Of a DNA stretch of 64,000 bases, positions 17,864 to 27,105 are shown in pieces. The translations under genes were made by a program, and so were the position numbers. The notes under the pieces are model-generated. The model made no database searches. It was not told the origin of the DNA and saw only the letters and a program-made list of their open reading frames with translations. How positions within the stretch are numbered: position 1 is the stretch's first letter; each line of letters starts with the position of its first letter. The DNA is from Achromobacter sp. Marseille-Q4962 (GTDB lineage Bacteria > Pseudomonadota > Gammaproteobacteria > Burkholderiales > Burkholderiaceae_B): assembly GCF_943737005.1 (NCBI RefSeq), contig NZ_CALSFU010000011.1, positions 120,957 to 184,956 of the forward strand, given 5' to 3'.

Positions 17864-19555
17864 TCAATGGCCCGACATGGCGGACACGGCCTCGTCGCGC
17901 AGCTCGCGCCGCAGGATCTTGCCGACGTTGCTCTTGGGCAGTTCGTCGCGGAACTCCACGTAGCGCGGCCGCTTGTAGCCGGTGAGCTTGTCCTTGCACC
18001 AGTCCTGGATCTGCGCCTCGGTCAGCGAGGCGTCTTTCTTCACCACGAACACCTTCACGGCTTCGCCCGAATGCTCGTCGGGCACGCCCACGGCGGCGCA
18101 TTCCAGCACGCCCGGGTGCGCGGCCACGGCAGCCTCCACCTCGTTGGGATAGACCTTGAAGCCCGAGACCGCGATCATGTCTTTCTTGCGGTCCACGATG
18201 CGGGTGTAGCCCTGCTCGTCCATGATGCCGATGTCGCCCGTGCGGAAAAAACCGTCGGCCGTCATGGCGTGGCGCGTTTCCTCGGGCTTCTGCCAGTAGC
18301 CCAGCATGACCTGCGGCCCGCGTATGCCCACCTCGCCGCGCTCGCCCCGCGGGACTTCACGTCCCTCGTCGTCCAGGATGGCCACGTCGGTCGAGGGCAG
18401 CGGCAATCCGATGGAGCCGGAATACGCGGTGGCGTTGGTGGGGTTCACCGTGGCCACGGGAGAGGTTTCGGACAGCCCGTAACCCTCCACCAGCGGCCTG
18501 CCGGTGATCTGCAGCCAGCGTTCGGCCACCTGGCGCTGCACCGCCATGCCGCCGCCCAGGGTGAGCCGCAGCCCCGAGAAATCCAGCCTGGCGAACGCCG
18601 GATTGTGGGCCAGCGCGTTGAACAGCGTATTGACCCCCGGAAACACGTTGATGGGCGTCTTGCGCCACGCCGCGATGAGCGAGGCCTGGTCGCGCGGATT
18701 GATGATGAGCACGTTGCGCATGCCCGCGTGCAGCCCGTACAGACCGCAGACCGTCATGGCGAACACGTGGTAGAGCGGCAGGGCGCTGAGAATGGTGAGC
18801 TGCTGGCCGGCCAGGTCGTGCACCACGGGCTGCGCCACCGCCTCGGTCTGCAGCACGTTGGCGACCAGGTTGCCGTGCGACAGCATGGCTCCCTTGGGCA
18901 CGCCCGTGGTGCCGCCCGTGTACTGCAGCACCGCCAGGTCGCCCATGGCCAGCCTGGGCGGAGTGAAGCTGCGGCGCGCGCCCTCGCCAAGCACGTCGAC
19001 CAGCTTGCGGGCGCCGTCGATGCGCCACGCCGGGATGATCTTCTTCACGTAGCGCGCCGCCAGGTTGACCAGCGGCGCCTTCAGGCCGCCCAGCAGGTCG
19101 CCGGGCCCCGTCACCACCACGTGCTTCAGCGAGCCGCGGTCGCGCACCTGCTCAAGCGTGTGCGCGAAATTCTCCAGGATGAGAATGACCGAGGCGCCGC
19201 TGTCGAGCAGCTGGCGCTGCAGCTCCTCGGCCGTATAGAGCGGATTCACGTTCACCACCACGTGTCCGGCGCGCAGCGTGCCCAGCATGCCCGCCAGGTA
19301 GGCCGGCACGTTCGGCATCATGAGCGCCACCCGCGCCCCCCGCGCCAGGTCCAGGCCCTGCAGCCAGCCCGCGAAGGCGCGGGCGTGGGCGTCCAGCTGG
19401 GCATAGGTGATGTCGCTGCCCATGGCGGTGCAGGCGATGCGCGACGCATATCGCTGGCACGCGCGGTCGAGCAGGTCGACCAGCGAGCCGTAGCCATCGG
19501 TGGAAATCTCCGCCGGAACCCCTTCGGGATAGTGCGCGAGCCAGGGACGGTCCAT
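17864..19555 (-). CDS. fadD: Long-chain fatty-acid-CoA ligase
   Basis: Adenylate-forming enzyme of 563 residues that activates fatty acids to acyl-CoA, probably membrane-associated. Motifs: the P-loop YTGGTTGVPKGAML, the A5 region GYGLSETSPVATVNP, FFRTGDIGIMDEQGYTRIVDRKKDMI and the catalytic lysine region LPKSNVGKILRRELR near the C-terminus. ATG 19555 (MDRPWLAHYPEGVP) has a GGGAG ribosome site, and that N-terminus is typical of FadD. It is divergent from an M20 amidohydrolase; the 73 bases between must hold both promoters. Confidence 0.9.
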   Translation of the reverse strand: MDRPWLAHYPEGVPAEISTDGYGSLVDLLDRACQRYASRIACTAMGSDITYAQLDAHARAFAGWLQGLDLARGARVALMMPNVPAYLAGMLGTLRAGHVVVNVNPLYTAEELQRQLLDSGASVILILENFAHTLEQVRDRGSLKHVVVTGPGDLLGGLKAPLVNLAARYVKKIIPAWRIDGARKLVDVLGEGARRSFTPPRLAMGDLAVLQYTGGTTGVPKGAMLSHGNLVANVLQTEAVAQPVVHDLAGQQLTILSALPLYHVFAMTVCGLYGLHAGMRNVLIINPRDQASLIAAWRKTPINVFPGVNTLFNALAHNPAFARLDFSGLRLTLGGGMAVQRQVAERWLQITGRPLVEGYGLSETSPVATVNPTNATAYSGSIGLPLPSTDVAILDDEGREVPRGERGEVGIRGPQVMLGYWQKPEETRHAMTADGFFRTGDIGIMDEQGYTRIVDRKKDMIAVSGFKVYPNEVEAAVAAHPGVLECAAVGVPDEHSGEAVKVFVVKKDASLTEAQIQDWCKDKLTGYKRPRYVEFRDELPKSNVGKILRRELRDEAVSAMSGH

Positions 19556-19628
19556 CGTATTTGTCTCCCTTAATCGATTTTTGGATTGATGATACCCTTC
19601 CTTCGTTCCCTCTCTTGCGCCGATTCCT

Positions 19629-20825
19629 ATGAAACTGCTCGAACCCATCGTCGCCTGGCGCCAGGACATCGCCGCCATCCGCCGCGACATCCACGCCCAT
19701 CCCGAACTTGCCTTTGAAGAATTCCGCACCGCCGACGTGGTGGCCGCCAAGCTGCAGGAATGGGGCATCGAAACCGACCGGGGCCTGGGCGGCACCGGCG
19801 TGGTGGGCATCGTGCGCGGCAACCGGCCGGGCGAACGCGCGGTCGGCCTGCGCGCCGACATGGACGCCCTGCCCATGCAGGAAGCCAACACCTTCGCCCA
19901 CGCCAGCAGGCACGAGGGCAAGATGCACGCCTGCGGCCACGATGGCCACACGGCCATGCTGCTGGCGGCGGCCCGCTACCTGTCGCAGCACCGCGACTTC
20001 GCCGGCACCGTCTACCTGATCTTCCAGCCGGCCGAAGAAGGTGGCGGCGGCGCCAAGCGCATGATCGACGACGGCCTTTTCACGCGCTTTCCCATGGAAG
20101 CGGTGTTCGGCATGCACAACTGGCCGGGCCTGCCGGTGGGCGCGTTCGGCCTCACCGCCGGCCCCATCATGGCCTCCAGCAACGAGTTCTCCATTGTCAT
20201 CAAGGGCAAGGGCTCGCACGCGGGCATGCCCAACCTGGGCATAGACCCCGTCATGGCCGCGGTGCAGCTCGCCCAGTCGCTGCAGACCATCATTACGCGC
20301 AACCGCAATCCGCTCGACGCCGCCGTGCTGAGCATCACCCAGATCCATGCCGGCAGCGCCGACAACGTGGTGCCCAACCACGCCGAACTGCGCGGCACGG
20401 TACGCACCTTCACCCTGGAAGTGCTCGACCTCATCGAGCGCCGGATGCAAGAAATCTCGCGCCACACCTGCGCCGCGCTGGGCTGCGAAATGACTTTCGA
20501 GTTCCACCGCAACTACCCGCCCACCATCAACCACGCCGACGAAGCCGCATTCTGTGCCGAGGTGCTGCGCGGCATCGTGGGAGCGGAAAACGTGAACGAC
20601 CACGTGCAACCCACCATGGGCGCCGAGGATTTCGCGTTCATGCTGCAGGAAAAACCCGGCTGCTACGTCTGGATCGGCAACGGCGCCGGCGAGCACCGCG
20701 ACAGCGGGCATGGCCTGGGCCCCTGCATGCTGCACAACGGCAGCTACGACTTCAACGACGAGCTCCTGCCGCTGGGCGGCACATACTGGGTGCAGCTTGC
20801 GCTGCAGTGGCTGGCCCGCCCCTGA
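19629..20825 (+). CDS. M20 family amidohydrolase (hippurate hydrolase type)
   Basis: Zinc-dependent aminoacylase-like enzyme of 398 residues. Visible metal motifs: [38 protein letters not shown] and the C-terminal GAEDFAFMLQ with HNGSYDFND. The dimerisation/lid domain lies at about residues 185-300. Likely substrates are N-acyl amino acids, releasing the amino acid and a carboxylic acid. It ends directly beside the convergent LysR gene (no gap), and shares its promoter region with fadD. A paralogue of similar length lies at 57248. Confidence 0.88.
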   Translation: MKLLEPIVAWRQDIAAIRRDIHAHPELAFEEFRTADVVAAKLQEWGIETDRGLGGTGVVGIVRGNRPGERAVGLRADMDALPMQEANTFAHASRHEGKMHACGHDGHTAMLLAAARYLSQHRDFAGTVYLIFQPAEEGGGGAKRMIDDGLFTRFPMEAVFGMHNWPGLPVGAFGLTAGPIMASSNEFSIVIKGKGSHAGMPNLGIDPVMAAVQLAQSLQTIITRNRNPLDAAVLSITQIHAGSADNVVPNHAELRGTVRTFTLEVLDLIERRMQEISRHTCAALGCEMTFEFHRNYPPTINHADEAAFCAEVLRGIVGAENVNDHVQPTMGAEDFAFMLQEKPGCYVWIGNGAGEHRDSGHGLGPCMLHNGSYDFNDELLPLGGTYWVQLALQWLARP

Positions 20826-21719
20826 TCAGGCTTCCTGGCCCGGACGGGCGGCCAGGCACAGCGCGAGAAAGCGCCCGGCAGACCGGGCGGCCGCATCGGC
20901 ATGCGGCACCAGAATGCTGAGCGTGCGCGTGAGCGGCCGCGGCAGCAGCCGCAGCGCGGCCAGCGCGCCGTCTTCGTGACGCATCGACATCACCGAGACG
21001 AACCCCACGCCCAGCCCGGCCCGCACCGCCTGCTTCACCCCCTCCACGCCCGCCAGTTCCAGCCCCACGGCGGGTGCCAGGCCCGCATCCTCGAAAGCCC
21101 GCTCCACCAGCCGCCGCACCCCCGAACCGGGCTCCCGCATGACGAGCGGCGACGCCGCCAGGTCGCGCAGCGTGGCGGCGCCTTTGCCGGCCAGGGCATG
21201 ATCGGCCCGCACGACGGCCACGACTTCGTCCTGCCGCCAGGCGTGCACGGCCGTGTCCGCCGGCAGGCCCGCCGGCACGTCGCCCTCGATGAAAGCCAGG
21301 TCCAGCGCCGGCAGCCGCTCGACGATTTCGCGCGTGTTGCCGTCCGACAGGTGCAGGCTCACGGCCGGATGCGACTGGCGGAAATCCGCCACCAGGCGCG
21401 GCAACAGGTAGCTGGCCGGCGTGGTGCTGGCGCCCAGGCGCAGCACGCCCGTTTCCAGGCCGCGCCAGGCATCGCGCACCGCGTGCGCCTGGCGGTAGGC
21501 CTGCCGCAGCTGGCGGGCCTGTTCGGCCAGCCGCTCGCCGGCGTCCGTGAGCGCCACGCCATGGCCGCTGCGCCGGTACAGCGGCTCGCCGAACCACTCC
21601 TGCAGCGCTCGCAACTGGCCCGAGACCGCCGGCTGGGACAGATGCAGAATCTGCGCGGCCCGGCTGATGTTGCCGGCATCGGCCACGCAGGCAAAGGTGA
21701 GGAGCTGGTCGGGCGTCAT
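20826..21719 (-). CDS. LysR family transcriptional regulator, YeiE-like
   Basis: DNA-binding regulator of 297 residues: N-terminal winged helix-turn-helix (ISRAAQILHLSQPAVSGQLRALQ, residues about 18-40) and a C-terminal ligand-binding domain. It is divergently transcribed from a YeiH-family permease across a 112-base AT-rich gap. The same LysR/YeiH pairing is common in other proteobacteria, where YeiE responds to sulfur compounds, so it probably controls that gene and itself. The ligand is not known here. Confidence 0.82.
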   Translation of the reverse strand: MTPDQLLTFACVADAGNISRAAQILHLSQPAVSGQLRALQEWFGEPLYRRSGHGVALTDAGERLAEQARQLRQAYRQAHAVRDAWRGLETGVLRLGASTTPASYLLPRLVADFRQSHPAVSLHLSDGNTREIVERLPALDLAFIEGDVPAGLPADTAVHAWRQDEVVAVVRADHALAGKGAATLRDLAASPLVMREPGSGVRRLVERAFEDAGLAPAVGLELAGVEGVKQAVRAGLGVGFVSVMSMRHEDGALAALRLLPRPLTRTLSILVPHADAAARSAGRFLALCLAARPGQEA

Positions 21720-21831
21720 GGCTCGATATCGGTAATTTGGATAGTAATTATAGAAAATAAAAATTTTTCAAATAATAGCGGCCTCATTAATATTTCGGGA
21801 AGTTATTAAGTTATGCCCAGAAAGGCCCGCC
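21720..21831. promoter_or_regulatory. Divergent control region of the LysR/YeiH pair
   Basis: A strikingly AT-rich 112-base gap in a GC-rich genome. It contains the perfect palindrome AAAAATTTTT (21759-21768) and several TA-rich T-N11-A type elements, fitting LysR binding and two overlapping promoters. Individual -35/-10 boxes cannot be fixed by eye. Confidence 0.5.
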
Positions 21832-22914
21832 ATGAGCTCCTCCTCCACCGCCGCCCCGCTTTCCGCACCCGCCGCGAGCCCCGCCCACGCGGCGCCCGCC
21901 ACGCCATGGCGCGACCGCCTCAACGGCGTGCTGTTCGTCGGCCTGATGGCCGCGGCCGTCATGCAGCTCGCCGACCTGCCCTTCATCCGGCAGCTCGGGT
22001 TCTCGCCGCTGGTGGTGGGCATCGTTTGCGGCATGCTGTACGGCAACTTCCTGCGCGGCACCATGCCGGCGGAATGGGGCGCGGGCGTGAACTTCACCGC
22101 GCGCCGCCTGCTGCGCATCGCGGTGGCGTTCTACGGGCTGAACATCAGCATCCAGCAGATCATGGCGGTCGGGCTGCCGGGCCTGGCGGTGTCGGTCTCG
22201 GTCGTGGTGGGCACCCTGGTCATCGGCACCGTGGTGGGGCAGCGCCTGCTGGGCCTGGACCGCGACACCGCCATGCTCACCTCGGCGGGCAGCGCCATCT
22301 GCGGCGCCGCCGCCGTCCTGGCCTTCGAGCCCACGCTGCGCGCGGCCCCGCACAAGAGCGCGGTGGCGGTCGCCACGGTGGTGCTGTTCGGCACGCTGTC
22401 CATGTTCCTGTACCCCGTGCTCTACCACGCGGGCTGGCTGGGCCTGGACACCCAGGCGCTGGGCATCTACATCGGCGGCACCATACATGAGGTGGCCCAG
22501 GTGGTGGGCGCGGCCAGCAACATCGATCCGGCCACCACCGAAGTCGCCACCATCGTCAAGATGACGCGCGTGGCCCTGCTGGTGCCGGTGCTGCTGGTGC
22601 TGGGCATGTACCTGCGCAGCGCCGCCAGCCATGCCGGCGGCCACGGCAAGGGCGCCAAGCTGCCCATTCCCTGGTTCGCGGTGGGCTTTCTCGCGCTGGC
22701 CATCATCAATTCGCTGCACGTCCTGCCGGCCGACGCGGTGGCCGCCATCCGCCGGCTCGACGTCTTCGCGCTCACCATGGCCATGACGGCCCTGGGCATC
22801 GAAACCCGCTTCGCGCAGATCCGCAAGGCCGGCCCCCGCGTAATGGCGCTGGGCCTCATCCTATACGCCTGGCTGTTGGTTGGAGGCTACGGCATCGTCA
22901 AACTCGCCGCCTGA
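21832..22914 (+). CDS. YeiH family putative sulfate/sulfite exporter
   Basis: Polytopic inner-membrane protein of 360 residues with about ten hydrophobic segments. Family-specific motifs are RRLLRIAVAFYGLNISIQQI, TSAGSAICGAAAVLAFEP and YIGGTIHEVAQVVGAAS. The first 25 residues are a low-complexity Ala/Ser/Pro tail. UPF0324/YeiH proteins are thought to export sulfur oxyanions; direct evidence is limited. Divergent from its probable LysR regulator. Confidence 0.83.
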   Translation: MSSSSTAAPLSAPAASPAHAAPATPWRDRLNGVLFVGLMAAAVMQLADLPFIRQLGFSPLVVGIVCGMLYGNFLRGTMPAEWGAGVNFTARRLLRIAVAFYGLNISIQQIMAVGLPGLAVSVSVVVGTLVIGTVVGQRLLGLDRDTAMLTSAGSAICGAAAVLAFEPTLRAAPHKSAVAVATVVLFGTLSMFLYPVLYHAGWLGLDTQALGIYIGGTIHEVAQVVGAASNIDPATTEVATIVKMTRVALLVPVLLVLGMYLRSAASHAGGHGKGAKLPIPWFAVGFLALAIINSLHVLPADAVAAIRRLDVFALTMAMTALGIETRFAQIRKAGPRVMALGLILYAWLLVGGYGIVKLAA

Positions 22915-23008
22915 CGCCGCCCGCCGGCGGCGGGCGGGCGCAAAGCGGCATACCCGGGTCTGATTTTTCCTGCATAATCGGCTGGTTTCCCGCCATGGAG
23001 CCGGCCGC

Positions 23009-23419
23009 ATGACCTCCAGCACCCCCGTCCCCTTCACTACGCTTCCCACCGACCGCGAACCCGTGCTGCGCGTCATGCCCATGCCGGCCGACGCCAACAT
23101 CCATGGCGACGTGTTCGGCGGCTGGATCATGTCGCAGGTGGACATCGCCGGCTCCATTCCCGCCGCCCGGCGGGCCGCGGGCCGGGTGGCCACCGTGGCC
23201 GTCAACGCGTTCCAGTTCAAGCAGCCCGTCTTCGTCGGCGATCTGCTCAGTTTCTACGCCGCCATCGTCAAGACCGGCACCACGTCCATCACGGTCGCGG
23301 TGGAAGTCTATGCCGAACGCCAGCGGCTCGACGCCGAGGTGGTCAAGGTCACCGAAGCCACCCTCACCTACGTCGCCACCGACGAAGCGCGCCGCAGCCG
23401 TCCCCTACCCAAACTTTGA
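23009..23419 (+). CDS. Acyl-CoA thioesterase, YciA type
   Basis: Hot-dog fold thioesterase of 136 residues. The active-site region NIHGDVFGGWIMSQVDIAG holds the conserved Asn and Asp of the YciA/BACH group, and VNAFQFKQPVFVGDLLSFYA follows. It hydrolyses acyl-CoA to free acid and CoA in the cytoplasm. GGAG lies nine bases before the ATG. The stop is 10 bases before mgtE, so the two may be cotranscribed. Confidence 0.88.
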   Translation: MTSSTPVPFTTLPTDREPVLRVMPMPADANIHGDVFGGWIMSQVDIAGSIPAARRAAGRVATVAVNAFQFKQPVFVGDLLSFYAAIVKTGTTSITVAVEVYAERQRLDAEVVKVTEATLTYVATDEARRSRPLPKL

Positions 23420-23429
23420 GCCGTAACGC

Positions 23430-24902
23430 ATGACGCAGTCCGCCGCCGCGCAGAAACCGCCCGCGACGCCCCGCCGCCTCGACCCCGAAGACGCCCAGCA
23501 CGCCCTGGCCGAAGTCCAGGAGCGATTGCGCCGCCAGCAACTGGTTTCCGACCTGGTGCACCGCCAGGAAGAAGGCGACGACAAGGCATCCCTGGTCGAA
23601 GACCTGGTGCAGCGCCAGCACGAGGCCGAGCTGAAGCAGCTGCTCGACGGCCTGCATCCGGCCGACATCGCCTTCATCCTGGAGTCGCTGCCCAAGGACG
23701 AGCGCCAGGCCATCTGGAAGCTGGTCAGCCCCGAACACGACGCCGACGTGCTGCTCGAGGTCGAAGACTGGGTGCGCGAATCGCTCATCGAGGCGATGGA
23801 CCGCCAGGACCTGGTGGCCGCTACCGGCAACATGGACGCCGACGAGCTGGCTGACCTGGCGCCGGACCTGCCGCCCGACGTGGTGGCCGAGGTCCAGAAG
23901 GGCCTGACCGAAGAAGAGCGCGCGCAACTGCTGGAAGCCATGGGCTATCCGGAAGACAGCGTGGGCGCCATCATGGACTTCGAGATGGTGCGGGTGCGCG
24001 AGGACGTGACCCTGGAAGTCGTGCTGCGCTACCTGCGGCGGCTGCACGAACTGCCCGACCACACCGACCAGATCTTCGTCGTGGACCGCCAGGACAAGCT
24101 CCAGGGCATCCTGCCGCTCTCGCGCCTGCTCGTCAGCGAGCCCGAGACCGAGGTGCGGGCCGTGATGAACTCCGATTTCCTCACGCTCAACCCGCTCGAC
24201 TCCGACGCCGACGCGGCCGGCGCCTTCGAACGCTACGACCTGGTGTCCGCGCCGGTCATCGACGACCAGGGCCGCCTCATCGGCCGCGTCACCATCGCCG
24301 ACGTGGTGGACGTGATGCGCGAAGATTCCCAGGAGCAGGCGCTTTCGCGCGCCGGCCTGCAGGAAGAAGACATCTTCGCGCCGGTGACCACCGCGTTGCG
24401 CAACCGCGCGCCGTGGCTGCTGTTCAACCTCTGTACGGCCGCCACGGCCTCCTTCGTGGCGTCCCAGTTCGAGAGCACGGTGAGCCACATCGTGATCCTC
24501 GCCTTCCTCATGTCCATCGTGGCGGGCATCGGCGGCAATTCGGGCAACCAGACCATGACGCTCATCATCCGCGCCCTGGCCATGGGCCGCATCACGGGGC
24601 GCAACATCTGGCAGCTCATCAAGCGGGAGCTGTTCGTGACCCTCATGGTGGGCCTGTGCGGCAGCGTGGGCGCGGCGCTTTTCGCCTGGGCCATTTCCGA
24701 TTCGATCTCCATCGCGCTCGTCATGATGGCCGCCATGGTCTGCAACATGCTGGTGGGCGCCAGCGTCGGCGTGCTCGTGCCCATGGTGCGCGCGCGCTTT
24801 GGCAAGGATCCGGCCATGGGTTCTTCGGTGCTGCTCACCTTCGCCACCGACTCGCTGGGGTTTTTCATTTTCCTGGGACTGGCCACGCTCTTTCTTTTGT
24901 AG
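23430..24902 (+). CDS. mgtE: Magnesium transporter MgtE
   Basis: A 490-residue Mg channel. The N-terminal superhelical domain (to about residue 190: LHPADIAFILESLP, ALLEAMGY-type repeats) is followed by two CBS domains (about 195-310) and five transmembrane helices (about 335-490). Pore and gating signatures are LMSIVAGIGGNSGNQTMTLIIRALA and the C-terminal TFATDSLGFFIFLGLATLFL. The acidic N-terminal and CBS parts would sense cytoplasmic Mg and close the channel. Confidence 0.93.
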   Translation: MTQSAAAQKPPATPRRLDPEDAQHALAEVQERLRRQQLVSDLVHRQEEGDDKASLVEDLVQRQHEAELKQLLDGLHPADIAFILESLPKDERQAIWKLVSPEHDADVLLEVEDWVRESLIEAMDRQDLVAATGNMDADELADLAPDLPPDVVAEVQKGLTEEERAQLLEAMGYPEDSVGAIMDFEMVRVREDVTLEVVLRYLRRLHELPDHTDQIFVVDRQDKLQGILPLSRLLVSEPETEVRAVMNSDFLTLNPLDSDADAAGAFERYDLVSAPVIDDQGRLIGRVTIADVVDVMREDSQEQALSRAGLQEEDIFAPVTTALRNRAPWLLFNLCTAATASFVASQFESTVSHIVILAFLMSIVAGIGGNSGNQTMTLIIRALAMGRITGRNIWQLIKRELFVTLMVGLCGSVGAALFAWAISDSISIALVMMAAMVCNMLVGASVGVLVPMVRARFGKDPAMGSSVLLTFATDSLGFFIFLGLATLFLL

Positions 24903-25061
24903 GGCCGGCACAACGTAAACCTACGAATCTTGCCGCCGGCGGGCGGCGCGCGCCGGGCTGAAAGCCGACCGACAGGGAAACCCGTGACAGCGCCTTTACA
25001 GTAGAGGGCGTTGTCTTTCTCTCCCGCCGCGCGGCCCACGGCCGCCCCGGTTTGCCGCCGC

Positions 25062-25622
25062 ATGTACGCCAGAGTCCGCATCGCCCTCGCCTGCTTCCTG
25101 TTTTCCCTTTCCGTCTTTCCCCACGCCGCCCGCGCATGCGACAGCGTGCCCGCGTGGGCCCGGTCCGCCTGCGGCCGCCTGGACCAGATATGGAGCCAGG
25201 GCGGCGACGATCTCTATCTGACCGGCTATGCCTGGCACAACCGCGGCGCGTACAGCGCGGACAAGATCCGGAGCTTCCGCGAGTTCGCCATCGGCGGCGG
25301 ATACGGGCGCAGCATTTACGACGAAGACGGCGACTGGCAGGGCCTGTACGCCATGGCCTTCCTGGATTCGCACAGCAAGGTCGAACCCATCGCGGGCTAC
25401 GGTTTCCTGAAAATCGGCCAGGTGAGCGAGAACTTCCGGCTCGGCGCGGGCTACACCGTGTTTCTCACCGCCAGGCGCGACATCATGCATTACGTGCCCT
25501 TTCCCGGCGTGCTGCCGCTAGTGGGCGCGGGATACAGGAACGCCATGCTCTACGCCACCTACATCCCGGGCGGCCAGGGCGCGGGCAACGTGCTCTTCGT
25601 GTTCGGACGCTGGGCCTTCTGA
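25062..25622 (+). CDS. pagP: Lipid A palmitoyltransferase
   Basis: Outer-membrane enzyme that moves palmitate from phospholipid to lipid A. The 186-residue precursor has a signal peptide (residues 1-25, cut at ARA-CDS). The catalytic residues are in their family motifs: His59 in LTGYAWHNR, and Asp102-Ser103 in FLDSHSK. The remainder is amphipathic beta-strand ending in FVFGRWAF, a C-terminal aromatic residue as in beta-barrels. ATG 25062 is preferred over an in-frame TTG at 25011 because it gives a proper signal peptide. Intact here; the homologue is known to be Bvg-regulated in Bordetella bronchiseptica. Confidence 0.9.
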   Translation: MYARVRIALACFLFSLSVFPHAARACDSVPAWARSACGRLDQIWSQGGDDLYLTGYAWHNRGAYSADKIRSFREFAIGGGYGRSIYDEDGDWQGLYAMAFLDSHSKVEPIAGYGFLKIGQVSENFRLGAGYTVFLTARRDIMHYVPFPGVLPLVGAGYRNAMLYATYIPGGQGAGNVLFVFGRWAF

Positions 25623-25632
25623 AGCAAGCGCT

Positions 25633-26280
25633 CTAGCCGCCCGCGCCGGCTTCTTCGAGAGGACGTCCCATCATGCCGCCGCCCAGCCTGCGCACCAGTT
25701 CGCCCAGGCGCCAGTCCTCGATGCCGTGCGCGCGCAGCGCCCGCTCCGTTTCGACCACGTAGTCCAGGCAGGGACCCGACTGGCCCACCGCATTGCGCAC
25801 CGAGGCCAGCAGCCGGTCTTCGCTCAGGCCGGCGGCATAGTGCCGGCATGCGCGGTTCAGCAGGAATACCAATCCCCTGACCGGCTGTGGATCGGTATGG
25901 CAGGCCAGCCAGCGCGGCGTGTAGGCGCCCGACACCATTTCGCGCCGCCACAGCATCTGGAACACGTCCGGCACCTCGTTTGCAGCGACCCGGAACGCCA
26001 CCCCGCGGCAGCAGCCGCCCCGGTCGAGCCCGAACACCAGACCGGGATTGTCGGGCGACCCGCGATGATCGTGCGACCAGAGACAGAGCGAGCGGTGGTA
26101 GCCGCGCACCGTGGCCAGGCGGCGCTCGCGCCAGGCAAAGCCGGGCCGCCAGATCAGCGAGCCATAGGCGAACACCCAGAGATCGTCCACGCCGTTCCAG
26201 CCGGCGAGCAATTCCTCCACCGACGCCGCGCCGCGCGTCTTGTCCGATCCGCCGCAGCCGGCGGGCACTGCCAACGACAT
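25633..26280 (-). CDS. chaC: Gamma-glutamylcyclotransferase, ChaC family
   Basis: A 215-residue enzyme that cleaves glutathione to 5-oxoproline and Cys-Gly in the cytoplasm. The substrate loop FAYGSLIWRPGF (YGSL at about 39-42) and the catalytic glutamate region LWRREMVSGAY (Glu114) are present. ATG 26280 has AGAGGA six bases upstream; longer in-frame starts add unrelated sequence. Convergent with pagP, 10 bases apart. Confidence 0.88.
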   Translation of the reverse strand: MSLAVPAGCGGSDKTRGAASVEELLAGWNGVDDLWVFAYGSLIWRPGFAWRERRLATVRGYHRSLCLWSHDHRGSPDNPGLVFGLDRGGCCRGVAFRVAANEVPDVFQMLWRREMVSGAYTPRWLACHTDPQPVRGLVFLLNRACRHYAAGLSEDRLLASVRNAVGQSGPCLDYVVETERALRAHGIEDWRLGELVRRLGGGMMGRPLEEAGAGG

Positions 26281-26435
26281 AGCTTCCTCTGATAGCCCGG
26301 AAATACGCTCCCATGCGGGAATGGGCGATATCCTACGCCGCGGACCACGCAAAATCATTGCGCGATGAGGGGGGCGACAGCCGTCCGCCGGCAAATTGCA
26401 TCCGCCGCGCGGCCTTCCGGGGAAATAAATTTGCG

Positions 26436-26459
26436 CGCCGCGCGAACCGGCGCGCGGCG
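26436..26459 (-). terminator. Hairpin after the Lrp-family gene
   Basis: A 9-bp perfect stem CGCCGCGCG / CGCGCGGCG with a 6-base loop sits 12 bases after the regulator stop; the following minus-strand sequence is AAATTTATTT, only weakly U-rich. Confidence 0.45.
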
Positions 26460-26470
26460 GGCTGCCCGCC

Positions 26471-26929
26471 TCACACGGCGTCCAGCGGCAGCTCGGTAGT
26501 GCTCTTGATGACTTCCATGGAAAAGCTGGCGCTCACGTCCAGCAGGTCCACCGCGTCGATCAGCCGCCGGTAAAAGCGGTCGTAGGCCGCCATGTCCTCG
26601 ACCACCACCTTGAGCAGGTAATCGATGTCGCCCGCCATGCGGTGGAACTCCACCACGTTCGGCAGGGCCATTACCGCGCCGATGAGGCTCTGCGTCCACT
26701 TGGCATTGTGCTGGCTGGTCTTGATGGACACGAACACCGTCAGGTTCAGCCCCAGCGCCCGCGGATCGAGCAGGATGGCATTGCGCGCGATGACGCCGTC
26801 GTCCTTGAGCTTCTGGATGCGACGCCAGCAGGGCGTGACGGAAAGGTTCACCTGCTCGGCGATTTCCGCGACCGAGCAGGTAGCGTCTTTCTGCAGCAAG
26901 GCCAAGATCTTGATGTCGGTCTGGTCCAT
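26471..26929 (-). CDS. Lrp/AsnC family transcriptional regulator
   Basis: A 152-residue regulator: N-terminal helix-turn-helix (ATCSVAEIAEQVNLSVTPCWRRIQKL, about 16-41) and C-terminal RAM ligand-binding domain (VVEFHRMAGDIDYLLKVVVEDMAAYDRF). The TPCW sequence in the recognition helix is the common Lrp form. It lies downstream of, and on the same strand as, the SDR gene, with a 15-bp tandem repeat tract in between. The effector is probably an amino acid. Target genes unknown. Confidence 0.87.
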   Translation of the reverse strand: MDQTDIKILALLQKDATCSVAEIAEQVNLSVTPCWRRIQKLKDDGVIARNAILLDPRALGLNLTVFVSIKTSQHNAKWTQSLIGAVMALPNVVEFHRMAGDIDYLLKVVVEDMAAYDRFYRRLIDAVDLLDVSASFSMEVIKSTTELPLDAV

Positions 26930-27020
26930 GGGCTTTCCTCGGGACGGCAACCCGGCGCACGCCGCCGTCCTGCCGCGATAAGGGCCCAATCTTGCCCGTT
27001 CCGCCGCGCCGCGTAAAGAC

Positions 27021-27092
27021 GCGGCCGGCCCAGGCGCGGCCGGCCCAGGCGCGGCCGGCCAGGCGCGGCCGGCGAGGCGCGGCCGGCGGGGC
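27021..27092 (-). repeat. 15-bp tandem repeat tract, locus 1
   Basis: Five consecutive copies of a 14-15 base unit; on the minus strand the full unit is GCCTGGGCCGGCCGC, with two exact copies and three 14-base variants. The tract starts 13 bases after the stop of the SDR gene. The same unit, in the same orientation relative to the upstream gene, forms the tract at 60121. Confidence 0.85.
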
Positions 27093-27105
27093 CCGCCCCT
27101 CTCCT

